Of a stretch of DNA of 22,111 nucleotides, positions 8,031-15,879 are shown one piece after another. Every line of letters begins with the position of its first letter. The stretch's first letter is position 1. The stretch covers positions 1 through 22,111 of the forward strand of contig JBBDRX010000094.1 of assembly GCA_040905245.1 (NCBI GenBank), given 5' to 3'. This stretch comes from JBBDRX01 sp040905245. GTDB lineage: Bacteria > Bacteroidota > Rhodothermia > Balneolales > Balneolaceae. Both the position numbers and the translations under genes were made by a program. The notes under the pieces are model-generated. The model made no database searches, was not told the DNA's origin, and saw only the letters and a list, made by a program, of their open reading frames with translations.

Positions 8031-10091
8031 ATGGATCTCAAAAAAACCCCGATATTTACTGCATTACTGATTTTGTATGCCCTCCCTGCTCATCTTTTTG
8101 GACAGGATGCAGAACAAGAACCGTTACAAGGCGTTCTGGAACCTGTTGAAGTAGAAGCCACTCATTCTTCAATCACCATTGACCGTGCTTCCATGTCCGT
8201 TACAACATCCTACCGTTCCATGGAGGAGATCGTCGCAAGGCCGGCCGCAACGCTGAACGAACTTACCTTTACACTGCCGGGTGTATGGATCAGCAACCGC
8301 GGTAATCAGGCTCTCGGCGAACGGATGACAATTCGGGGTATGGGCTGGCGTTCCCAGTTTGGTGTTCGTGGTGTTCAGATCATTCTTGACGATATTCCAC
8401 TTACAGTGGCTGATGGCCAGTCTGTACTGAATATGGTAGACCCTGCAATGGTACAATCTATCGAACTACTGCGAGGGCCCTCCGCGACATTCTGGGGCAA
8501 CAGCAGTGGTGGTGTCCTCTATATGAGAACCCGCCCACCGGCCGATTCACCCAATTTCATGTTCAGAGGCTACGGAGGTTCATATAACACCATGAAATAT
8601 GAAGGGCGCTGGCACGATCAGATCAATGGAATCCGGTTGAATGGGTATGGCTCCTACTACAAAAGTGACGGTTACCGTGATTACAGCGCCTCCCGACTGA
8701 TCCGATCGGGAATCTCGGCAGGATTTGAGCCCTGGCGTAATGGCTCTCTCACGACTCAGATTGCCTATAGTGGAATGCCTTTTGCAGAACATCCCGGATC
8801 GCTGAATAAAACCGATGCAGAAAACAGCCCCTCAATGGCCTGGCCTTTTAATGTGAATACCCGTTCCGGGAAAGAGTTTCATCAGCTTATGGGATCTAGC
8901 GCATACATTCACGATTTCGACAGCGGTATCCTGAATTTCTCCGGGCACGGGGTTTGGCGGGATCTCAGGAATCCGCTACCCGGCCCCTATATAACCGTCG
9001 ACCGGCTGGCCGGAGGAACCCGGGCCAGCTACTCGCTGAAGAATATCCCGTTCGACCTTCAGTTCGGCGGCGAACTCCGATGGCAACGAGACGAACGGGG
9101 ACAGACTAATAATGACGGTGGAGAACCGGGGAGCAACCGGATTATCAGCCAGCTGGACAGAGTGGGAAGTCAAGCCCTCTTTATTCAGACAGCCTTCGAT
9201 GTCGGATCGTTTACATTGACAGGAGGCCTTAGAGGAGATCGTATGGCCTTTCAGTCGGACTCCATCGATGTTAATACCGGTGACATCATCCCCTATCCGG
9301 ACGAAGAACGAATCTTTACTACCCTGAACCCGAGTGCGGGAATTACCTACCACCTTCAGGATGCACGACTCTATACAAACATCAGCACCTCCTTTGAGTC
9401 TCCAACAACCACAGAGTTCAAAAACCGACTCGGTGGAGATGGATCCATTCAGCCCGGGTTCAACCCAAATCTTGATCCTGAGCGGACACTGGGAGTTGAA
9501 GCCGGATTGCGAGGTGTTCAGCACGGCCTGAACCTGGAATATGATCTGGCTGTCTATGGACAGTTTGTTTCCGATCAGATTATTCAAGAAACAGAAATCG
9601 ACGGTCAGGCAATTTTTGCCAATGGAGGGGATGCAGAACATTATGGCCTCGAAGTACACTTGCGAATGCAGCCCTCCCGGTCACTTACACTCGAATTGAT
9701 GTACAGCTGGGTGGATGCCCGCTTTTCCGGTGGAGAGTTTGAATCGGATGTCAAGGGCAACCGGCTTCCCGGAGTCGCCCCCCACCGAATCGGTTCAATC
9801 CTTGGCCTTACGCTGGGCAATCACCGTCTGAGCAGTGACATCGAGTGGGTCTCTTCCTACTACGCCGATAGCGAAAATACTGCGAAAAACGACGCATATA
9901 CGCTGATAAATGGCAGATGGCTCTACAATGGTATCGGTTCCGATGAGTGGGCGCTGCAACCATTCGTCTCTGTAAACAACATTTTTGACACCCGGTACAA
10001 CACCTCTGTTGCGATCAACAATGGCTTTGGACGCTTCTTTGAACCAGGAGCAGGACGCAATGTACAGATGGGCATCAGTCTTCAGTTTTAA
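8031..10091 (+). CDS. TonB-dependent outer-membrane receptor
   Basis: This protein is an energised outer-membrane channel that binds a scarce ligand and imports it with TonB/ExbBD. The start chosen is ATG 8031 (686 residues), which opens a clean signal peptide, MDLKKTPIFTALLILYALP..LFG-Q. A TTG at 7977 is in frame but would bury that signal. The mature N terminus carries EPVEVEAT, a possible TonB box. A plug domain follows (about 50-180) with TLPGVWISNRG, MTIRGMG, GVRGVQIILDDIPLT and IELLRGPSATFWGNSSGGV. The rest is a beta barrel with alternating aromatic strands, ending ..GRNVQMGISLQF with the terminal Phe used for barrel assembly. There is no carboxypeptidase-like N-domain and no SusD partner, so this is not a SusC-type glycan system. 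The layout fits siderophore, metal-chelate or cobalamin receptors. The ligand cannot be assigned. Confidence 0.93.
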   Translation: MDLKKTPIFTALLILYALPAHLFGQDAEQEPLQGVLEPVEVEATHSSITIDRASMSVTTSYRSMEEIVARPAATLNELTFTLPGVWISNRGNQALGERMTIRGMGWRSQFGVRGVQIILDDIPLTVADGQSVLNMVDPAMVQSIELLRGPSATFWGNSSGGVLYMRTRPPADSPNFMFRGYGGSYNTMKYEGRWHDQINGIRLNGYGSYYKSDGYRDYSASRLIRSGISAGFEPWRNGSLTTQIAYSGMPFAEHPGSLNKTDAENSPSMAWPFNVNTRSGKEFHQLMGSSAYIHDFDSGILNFSGHGVWRDLRNPLPGPYITVDRLAGGTRASYSLKNIPFDLQFGGELRWQRDERGQTNNDGGEPGSNRIISQLDRVGSQALFIQTAFDVGSFTLTGGLRGDRMAFQSDSIDVNTGDIIPYPDEERIFTTLNPSAGITYHLQDARLYTNISTSFESPTTTEFKNRLGGDGSIQPGFNPNLDPERTLGVEAGLRGVQHGLNLEYDLAVYGQFVSDQIIQETEIDGQAIFANGGDAEHYGLEVHLRMQPSRSLTLELMYSWVDARFSGGEFESDVKGNRLPGVAPHRIGSILGLTLGNHRLSSDIEWVSSYYADSENTAKNDAYTLINGRWLYNGIGSDEWALQPFVSVNNIFDTRYNTSVAINNGFGRFFEPGAGRNVQMGISLQF

Positions 10092-10095
10092 CAAT

Positions 10096-10135
10096 CGATT
10101 CGATACGAGCCAGAATCACACCTGCCATCGAATCG
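10096..10135 (+). other. Hairpin just after the TonB receptor gene
   Basis: CGATTCGAT (10096-10104) and ATCGAATCG (10127-10135) are perfect 9-bp inverted arms around a 22-base loop, beginning 5 bp after the receptor stop. No T-run follows, so it is not a classical intrinsic terminator. It could protect the mRNA 3' end, assist termination or bind a protein. Confidence 0.35.
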
Positions 10136-10291
10136 TCTGAAACAGGTACATTTAAAGCGATTTAACCCCGCTATTTTAAAAAGATTGCTTAAATAGATTC
10201 TACCAGCTATTTTCAGCCAATCATACCGTCTGATTGTATCCAATCGCGGGATGGGCAGTGGTGACTAAATGTGAATTAAAGTTGATATGTT

Positions 10292-10507
10292 ATGAGTGAA
10301 GAGCGAGAAGTAGGCACCGTGAAGTGGTTCCACAATGGAAAAGGATATGGATTTATCACCCGCGAAGGTGGTGAAGATGTCTTTGTTCACTATTCTGAAA
10401 TTCAGTCCGACGGATTCAAGAAATTGATTGAAGGACAAAAAGTGGAGTTCACCGTAGCAGAAGGAGACAAGGGCCTTCACGCTACTGAAGTAATCGCCTT
10501 GCAATAG
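10292..10507 (+). CDS. Cold-shock domain protein (CspA family)
   Basis: This is a 71-residue single-stranded nucleic-acid-binding protein that acts as an RNA chaperone, usually induced by cold or growth transitions. The whole chain is one cold-shock domain. It shows VGTVKWFHNGKGYGFI, with the RNP1 motif KGYGFI at 17-22, then DVFVHY as RNP2 (29-34) and the closing KGLHATEVIAL. The length is standard. No Shine-Dalgarno sequence is obvious. The 200 bp before it hold no gene. A long untranslated leader would be usual for this family, and a small hairpin (CAATCA/TGATTG, 10218-10236) lies there. The gene is a single-gene unit, closed by the strong terminator at 10531. Confidence 0.96.
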   Translation: MSEEREVGTVKWFHNGKGYGFITREGGEDVFVHYSEIQSDGFKKLIEGQKVEFTVAEGDKGLHATEVIALQ

Positions 10508-10530
10508 GAGCGTGCTTGCTGCGCTCGGAA

Positions 10531-10557
10531 AAGCACCGTCCTGGACGGTGCTTTTTT
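10531..10557 (+). terminator. Intrinsic terminator of the cold-shock gene
   Basis: AAGCACCGTCC and GGACGGTGCTT are perfect inverted arms around a single central base (effective loop CCTGG), followed at once by a T-run. It begins 23 bp after the csp stop. This also argues against any msrB start before about 10560. Confidence 0.9.
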
Positions 10558-10672
10558 GTTTCCCCCTGCTTTGATCAAAGCCGGAACCTTCAACAGGGTC
10601 AGCTTGTTGACAGGGATACACAACATCGAAAGCAACAACCGACTGTCTCATAAACTGCTCATTCGAATTGTT

Positions 10673-11092
10673 ATGTCTGACAAAAAGCAGCATCCCCTTC
10701 CAAAAACAGAAGAGGAGTGGAAAGAGAAACTGACTCCCGAACAATACCGGGTCCTCCGGAAAAAGGGAACGGAACCCCCGTTCAAGAATCAATATAACAG
10801 CAACTATGCAGACGGAATCTATGTCTGTGCCGGGTGCGGAACCCCACTGTTCGATTCCAGGACAAAATTCGATTCAGGTACAGGCTGGCCCAGTTTTCAC
10901 AGTCCGATTGACGAAAAAGCGGTCACCGAACAACAGGACCACTCCCTTCCCGTCACTCGTACAGAAATCCTTTGCAGCCGCTGCCATTCTCATCTTGGAC
11001 ACGTTTTTGAAGACGGACCTGATCCGACCGGGCTTCGCTATTGTATGAACTCGACCTCCCTGAAACGAACGGAACGGGATGAACCTGTCTGA
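10673..11092 (+). CDS. msrB: Peptide-methionine (R)-S-oxide reductase
   Basis: MsrB reduces methionine-R-sulfoxide in proteins and so repairs oxidative damage. The start chosen is ATG 10673 (139 residues, MSDKKQHPLPKTEEEWKEKL). The frame stays open back to 10556, but that would run through the csp terminator. The four zinc-binding cysteines are in CAGCG (Cys52, Cys55) and CSRCH (Cys101, Cys104). The GWPSF motif is at 71-75, HLGHVFEDGP follows, and the catalytic cysteine is Cys124 in LRYCMNSTSL. The length is that of a stand-alone MsrB with no MsrA fusion. There is no signal peptide, so the protein is cytoplasmic. No thioredoxin or msrA gene is adjacent. It is separated from the next gene by 81 bp that contain interlocking inverted repeats. 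Confidence 0.95.
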   Translation: MSDKKQHPLPKTEEEWKEKLTPEQYRVLRKKGTEPPFKNQYNSNYADGIYVCAGCGTPLFDSRTKFDSGTGWPSFHSPIDEKAVTEQQDHSLPVTRTEILCSRCHSHLGHVFEDGPDPTGLRYCMNSTSLKRTERDEPV

Positions 11093-11110
11093 AAGCGGAC
11101 TATTTCTATT

Positions 11111-11167
11111 GTGCATTCAGGTGCTCTTTAGGTATCTTTTTCAATCTTTCAGAAATGCACACCTGAA
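11111..11167 (+). promoter_or_regulatory. Interlocking inverted repeats (possible pseudoknot) in the leader of the DUF2723 gene
   Basis: GTGCAT (11111-11116) can pair with ATGCAC (11155-11160), and TTCAGGTG (11116-11123) can pair with CACCTGAA (11160-11167). The arm order is that of an H-type pseudoknot or of two mutually exclusive hairpins. The last arm ends 6 bp before the ATG at 11174, where folding would affect ribosome access. As DNA it could equally be a pair of protein half-sites. Confidence 0.3.
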
Positions 11168-11173
11168 GTCTGC

Positions 11174-14100
11174 ATGAAATTATCTATGATTTTCTCGGAG
11201 CACCGTACGCGGAATATCTTTTTCGCCTTCGTCTCGTTTATTTCCGCATTTATCGTCTACAGCCTGACAGTTGCCCCTACCATCAGTTTCTGGGATCCGG
11301 CGGAGTATGTAGCCATCTCTCATACTCTTCAGGTAGCTCACCCACCGGGTTCTCCGTTTTTTGCCATCTGGGGTCGACTTGTCTCCATGTTTATGCCTCC
11401 GGAGCATGTAGCCCTGAGTATCAACATGATCAGCGTCACTCTCTCCTCCTGCACCATCATGCTGCTCTATCTGATCATCGTCCGACTTCTCGAAGAGTGG
11501 AAAGGGACCGTGAATCAGCTGGATCGCCTGGACCAGATCGGAGTCTACGGCGGCGGCCTGTTTGGAGCCATAACATTCACATTTACACACACACACTGGT
11601 TCAACGCGGTTGAGGCCGAAATGTATGCCTCCTCCATGTTTTTTACAGCGCTCGTAGTATGGATGGCGATGCGCTGGTCTGCCAACCATGATGAAGTTCA
11701 TTCAGAAAGATGGCTGGTCCTGATTGCCTACATCTTCGGACTGGGTATCGGCGTCCATCTGCTCAATCTGCTGGCGCTCTTTTTCGTTGCCCTGATTATT
11801 TATTATAAAAAACGAAGCAACCTGACACTTCTCTCGTTTGTCGCCATGGGTGCCGTCGCATCCCTGCTCTTTCTGCTGATCTATCCGTTCACGATTATTC
11901 ACTTACCCTCCCTGGCGACTGAAATCGAGCGTATGACCTACGGGCTGGTCGGCCCTGTTTTCTATCTGATTCTTGTGATACTTGCGATCATCGGCGGAAT
12001 CTGGTACACCCACTCGAGGAGTATGAGACTGTCAAATATCGCAATGGTCGGATATGCCGTAATTATTATCGGATATTCCACGTATGCTCTTGTACTAATC
12101 CGGTCCATAGCAGCCCCCCCCATTGATGAAAACGACCCATCAACAATCGAATCTTTTGTCAGCTATCTGAACAGGGATCAGTATGGCACCACCCCTCTTC
12201 TGTCCGGTTATACCTACGACAATGAGGCCAACCGAATCAGCCGGGACCGCGAGGTCTTCTTCCCGCGACGCCACTCGCCACAACCAAACCACCTGGAGTA
12301 TTACTCCCGTTTTGAAAGTGACTGGGATTTTTTCTGGCGCTACCAGGTAAATCACATGTACCTCAGGTACTTCAACTGGAATTTTATTGGAAGAGAATCC
12401 GATATACAGGACTCCGCCTGGTACTCCGGATTTAAAGAGACTCCCTACAGTGGGAACCCGGCAAACTCCGGATATTTTTTCCTTCCTCTGCTCTTCGGTT
12501 TCCTCGGCATGTTATACCATTTTCGGAACGACTGGAAAAGAGCATCTGCAGTTCTCGCACTCTTTCTTATGACCGGGCTGGCCATTATCGTCTATCTGAA
12601 CCAGACCCCCTACGAACCAAGAGAGCGAGACTATGCCTATGTCGGATCCTTTTTCGCCTTCAGTATCTGGATCGGAATGGGATTTACAGCTCTGACAGAG
12701 CTAACCAGAACATTAAAGGAGAACCAAATTGCCGCTGCCGGAGGCCTGACAGCTCTCTCATTTCTGGCCGTACCCGTCTGGATGGCAAAAGAGAACTGGC
12801 CCAGTCACGACCGCAGCCACAACTATGTAGCAAGAGACTACGCCTACAACCTGCTGAACTCCGTCGAAGAAAACGCCATCCTGTTTACCAACGGGGACAA
12901 CGACACCTTTCCCCTGTGGTACCTTCAGGAGGTAGAAGGTATCCGAACCGATGTCCGGGTCGTAAACCTGAGTCTCCTCAATACGGAGTGGTATATCCGT
13001 CAGCTGCGTGACCGGCAGACACATGAGTCCCTGCCGCTACCCATCCGGATGAATGATGAACAACTAAGCGAAACGACTTCTTCACTGACACTCCACAAAC
13101 CCCGTGAGTATGTGATTCCCGTGAACAAAGGGTTGCTGAGTGCATTCTTTGAGGAGGGAGTGGACCCGACCTCGATCGACTCCATTACGGTCGATGAAGT
13201 TTCGCTCAATCAGGCGAAGATGGCCACCCCCTACTCTCTCCCTGTGGATTCCCTGGACAACACTATGCGTTGGTACGTCGAGGGGCGCTTTGCCGGCCAG
13301 GACAATCAGGGAAATCCACGGTACTATCTGCAGGTTCAGGACCTGATGGTTATCGAGCTGATCCGGAACAATCTCTGGCTGCGGCCCATCTATTTTGCCA
13401 ATACAGTTGCAAGAGACGGGCAGTTGAACCTCCAACCGTGGTTTCAATATGAAGGCAAAGCTTTTCGTCTGGTTCCCAAACGACGAGAAGATGTAGGATC
13501 CTTCGGATATCTGGATCCCGAAGTTCATACAGACCGGCTATCTTCGTTCCGGTTCGAAGACTGGAACCATCCAGAAGTCTATTTTGATGAGAATGTCCGT
13601 AGAATGATGACGAACTATCGTTATGCGTTCACACAACTGACAGATCGTTTAATACAGAACGGGCAGCTGGAATATGCAGCTGAGTGGCTGCGCAAGGGAG
13701 AGGATGCCATTCCTTTCCGATCCTATGAATCTGAGTGGACCCTGCCTAGCCTTTATGCCTATCGATACGCACGCGTTGGAGAACATGACCGCGCGGAATC
13801 CCTTGCTGATTTCAGTCAGGAACAGATTTTTCACTGGATGGAATGGGATCTCAGTCAACTGGAGGAGATGGAAAGAGAGCTGGATAAACTGGAAGCCGAT
13901 GCAGAAGCAGCTCGCTCCGAGGCCAATGCGGCAAGATACCGACGTTTGACAAATCGTATGGACCAGACCGAAGAACGTATTGACAATACACTGAATGATC
14001 TCTCTTTTTCAGTAAGTCAACTTACTATTCTGCAGGGTGCCTACTACATATCAGGTCAGGATGACAAAGCGGAGCAACTTGCTATAGAGGTAAATTTGCT

Positions 14101-14179
14101 GACAGAGGGACGAATTCCGATCCCCTCTTCCCGGGAAGAAAACCGTCAACAGATTGAACGATATAACCTTGGAATCTGA
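11174..14179 (+). CDS. DUF2723 family integral membrane protein, putative GT-C glycosyltransferase
   Basis: The 1001-residue product has about 10-12 membrane helices in its first 520 residues and a long soluble C-terminal part. The first helix (about 15-34) is followed by an outside loop, SFWDPAEYVAISHTLQVAHPPGSPFF (residues 38-63), split here as SFWDPAEY and HTLQVAHPPGSPFF. This is the DUF2723 signature, related to the DSGEL..VAHPPGYPLF stretch of eukaryotic TMEM260, which has been reported as an O-mannosyltransferase. The acidic residues Asp41 and Glu44 are in the place where GT-C enzymes keep their catalytic acid. The C-terminal region contains FTNGDNDTFPLWYLQ, seen in bacterial members, and near the end a charged coiled coil (LSQLEEMERELDKLEADAEA). 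A role in glycosylating exported proteins is inference. ybeY overlaps its 3' end, so the two are probably co-transcribed. Confidence 0.85.
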   Translation: MKLSMIFSEHRTRNIFFAFVSFISAFIVYSLTVAPTISFWDPAEYVAISHTLQVAHPPGSPFFAIWGRLVSMFMPPEHVALSINMISVTLSSCTIMLLYLIIVRLLEEWKGTVNQLDRLDQIGVYGGGLFGAITFTFTHTHWFNAVEAEMYASSMFFTALVVWMAMRWSANHDEVHSERWLVLIAYIFGLGIGVHLLNLLALFFVALIIYYKKRSNLTLLSFVAMGAVASLLFLLIYPFTIIHLPSLATEIERMTYGLVGPVFYLILVILAIIGGIWYTHSRSMRLSNIAMVGYAVIIIGYSTYALVLIRSIAAPPIDENDPSTIESFVSYLNRDQYGTTPLLSGYTYDNEANRISRDREVFFPRRHSPQPNHLEYYSRFESDWDFFWRYQVNHMYLRYFNWNFIGRESDIQDSAWYSGFKETPYSGNPANSGYFFLPLLFGFLGMLYHFRNDWKRASAVLALFLMTGLAIIVYLNQTPYEPRERDYAYVGSFFAFSIWIGMGFTALTELTRTLKENQIAAAGGLTALSFLAVPVWMAKENWPSHDRSHNYVARDYAYNLLNSVEENAILFTNGDNDTFPLWYLQEVEGIRTDVRVVNLSLLNTEWYIRQLRDRQTHESLPLPIRMNDEQLSETTSSLTLHKPREYVIPVNKGLLSAFFEEGVDPTSIDSITVDEVSLNQAKMATPYSLPVDSLDNTMRWYVEGRFAGQDNQGNPRYYLQVQDLMVIELIRNNLWLRPIYFANTVARDGQLNLQPWFQYEGKAFRLVPKRREDVGSFGYLDPEVHTDRLSSFRFEDWNHPEVYFDENVRRMMTNYRYAFTQLTDRLIQNGQLEYAAEWLRKGEDAIPFRSYESEWTLPSLYAYRYARVGEHDRAESLADFSQEQIFHWMEWDLSQLEEMERELDKLEADAEAARSEANAARYRRLTNRMDQTEERIDNTLNDLSFSVSQLTILQGAYYISGQDDKAEQLAIEVNLLTEGRIPIPSSREENRQQIERYNLGI

Positions 14180-14603
14180 GACTGTACTTGAGATTTACAA
14201 CATGACGGACATTCCACTTACCGTCCCGGGCAACCGGTTTTCTGACGCACTAAAACGGATTGAATCGGAAGAAGATGTCTGTTTTTCTATGGTTGAGCTG
14301 GTTTTTGTGAACGAATCGGAGATTGTGCAGATCAATCGGAAACACCTGTCTCACGACTATGTAACCGATATCATCACCTTCCCCTATGATGAGAACCCCT
14401 CCCGGGAAGAGCTGGAAGGGACCATGTACTGCTGTCTTCCCCGAATATTGCAGCAGTCGTCCAAACTGAAAACAGCCCCTGATGAAGAGATTTTGCGCGT
14501 TTGTATTCACGGTCTTCTGCACCTCTGCGGATACAACGACCAATCTGTAGAGGAACAGAAAAAAATGAGAAAGCTTGAAGATCTCTATCTTTCGGAAGCC
14601 TGA
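14154..14603 (+). CDS. ybeY: Endoribonuclease YbeY (16S rRNA maturation / ribosome quality control)
   Basis: YbeY is a metal-dependent RNase involved in 16S rRNA 3'-end processing. With the TTG start at 14154 the product is 149 residues and overlaps the DUF2723 gene by 26 bp. TTG 14169 and ATG 14202 are alternatives. The ATG would remove the first beta strand (VLEIYNMTD), so a TTG start is preferred but unproven. Family motifs are INRKHLSHDYVTDIITFPY and the metal site IHGLLHLCGYND. The usual H-x3-H-x5-H reads His119, His123 and Asp129: the third ligand is Asp, as in many Bacteroidota YbeY proteins. The segment EGTMYCCLPRI replaces the more common GDI.IS. No phoH, hemolysin-like corC or other typical neighbour is here. 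Confidence 0.9.
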   Translation: MNDITLESETVLEIYNMTDIPLTVPGNRFSDALKRIESEEDVCFSMVELVFVNESEIVQINRKHLSHDYVTDIITFPYDENPSREELEGTMYCCLPRILQQSSKLKTAPDEEILRVCIHGLLHLCGYNDQSVEEQKKMRKLEDLYLSEA

Positions 14604-14661
14604 ATAATTTCGTCCGATTCTGCTGTCCGACGGCAAAATTAACTTCCCTACTCTGTCGAAA

Positions 14662-14682
14662 CCGGCAAAAGTGCTGAGCCGG
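14662..14682 (+). other. Weak hairpin after ybeY
   Basis: CCGGC (14662-14666) and GCCGG (14678-14682) form a 5-bp GC stem with an 11-base loop, about 60 bp after the ybeY stop. A T-run begins 16 bp further on, which is too far for a textbook terminator. Confidence 0.25.
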
Positions 14683-14698
14683 AATTAATCACACTTAA

Positions 14699-14730
14699 TT
14701 TTTTTAAAAAAAAGCGATTTATTGTATTAT
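14699..14730 (+). promoter_or_regulatory. Possible promoter of the actin-like/bactofilin pair
   Basis: A T7A8 tract (14699-14713) is followed by TATTAT (14725-14730), a one-mismatch -10 hexamer, 75 bp before the ATG at 14805. No convincing -35 box sits at the right spacing, so this is only a candidate. The 201-bp gap otherwise holds no gene. Confidence 0.25.
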
Positions 14731-14804
14731 CGGCAATACTGGTTCCATCTTGAAGTTTTGCGATTTGGGGCTGGCCAAATTTATCACCAACTAACCGACT
14801 CTTT

Positions 14805-15848
14805 ATGCGCATCCAAACGATCACGTTTCCAAGTTTGATACAAAGCCAGGGGCCGGAGCTGACGAACGTTGCAAGAGATCAGTTAACGGGCTTGAAAATA
14901 CGTGAAGGAGATCAGGATTACATTATTGGTGACCTGGCACTTTCAGAGGGACGAAACCCACACAAGGCAATCAACAGTTCTGTCGAAGAGCTGGACTACC
15001 GCCTTCTTTCCAAAGCAGCACTTCTGACGGCCAGTAACCACATCAAGGAACCGATGGTGATTACAACCGGTTTCCCCTATTCTTCTGTAAATCTGAACAA
15101 GGAGCCGGCAATCCAGTACCTGAATGGAATTGAGTCCGTTACCTACGACTCTCGTCCGTTTGGCGGCAACGATCACATTGTACAACCCATATCGGTCAAT
15201 CGCGTTGAGGTGATCCCCGAATTGATTGGCGGGATTATTGCCATGAGACGTGGTGAAGAGAAGCGGTCCGGAAACTTTTTTCTGGTCAGCCTTGGGTACG
15301 GAACCGTGGAAATCGGCCTGAGTACAGACAAGGGAATCGTCCAAAGAACCGAAGGAACTGCAAGTGGACTGAGGTATGCCGTCGACTGGGCAATGAAAAG
15401 CCTAATGAAAGATTATTACATCGGGCTTCGTACAGAACAGCAGTTCGATGTTGCATTTCAGGCAGGAAATATTATTCTGAACCGAAAACGAATCGATCTT
15501 TCCGAGATTCGCAAACAAGCCTTGCGAAACTACTACGAGGATGTCATCTCTCCCCTGATGAGAAACACCTGGATCGACGATGACTTCAACCGGGCCAATA
15601 CAATTATTCTGATTGGTGGCGGAGCCATGTACCCTGAGCTGGTAGAGGCTTTCCGCAGAGAGTTTGAAGACTTCGCAAATATCGAAGTTGCCAACGATCC
15701 TCATACTGTTACAAGCCGGGGGTACTGCATACGATCTTCTGATATTAGTGGTTCAAGTGCCTCAGCTGTCGGTATCGACATCGGAAATGCCAATACTGCA
15801 ATCAGCCTGTTTGAAGAGAACAGCAGCGGCAACACTCCACTCCACTAA
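14805..15848 (+). CDS. Actin-like ATPase (ParM/Alp-type ASKHA fold), apparently circularly permuted
   Basis: The 347-residue product has the body of a ParM/archaeal-actin type protein but begins at TITFPSLIQ. This segment normally follows the first beta hairpin. The middle shows MVITTGFPYSS (84-94), the phosphate-2-like FLVSLGYGTVEIGL (159-172), the adenosine motif IILIGGGAM (267-275) and the usual closing segment ANDPHTVTSRGY (296-307). After a Ser-rich linker, the chain ends with AVGIDIGNANTAISLF (321-336), a textbook phosphate-1 loop that in relatives lies at residues 1-15. No such motif can be read upstream: the frame meets a TGA at 14751. The phosphate-2 loop has Ser162 where an Asp is expected and Glu169 where Asp/His is usual. 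A bactofilin gene follows after 31 bp. Filament formation is inference. A non-polymerising ATPase or scaffold is also possible. Confidence 0.8.
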   Translation: MRIQTITFPSLIQSQGPELTNVARDQLTGLKIREGDQDYIIGDLALSEGRNPHKAINSSVEELDYRLLSKAALLTASNHIKEPMVITTGFPYSSVNLNKEPAIQYLNGIESVTYDSRPFGGNDHIVQPISVNRVEVIPELIGGIIAMRRGEEKRSGNFFLVSLGYGTVEIGLSTDKGIVQRTEGTASGLRYAVDWAMKSLMKDYYIGLRTEQQFDVAFQAGNIILNRKRIDLSEIRKQALRNYYEDVISPLMRNTWIDDDFNRANTIILIGGGAMYPELVEAFRREFEDFANIEVANDPHTVTSRGYCIRSSDISGSSASAVGIDIGNANTAISLFEENSSGNTPLH

Positions 15849-15879
15849 ACGATCGGTTCACTGTAGTACCCGGGTATAA

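Noticed and set aside
10556..10672. N-terminal extension of msrB (39 extra residues)
   Set aside because: It would begin inside the csp terminator T-run, adds no MsrB-like sequence, and the ATG at 10673 gives the normal family length.
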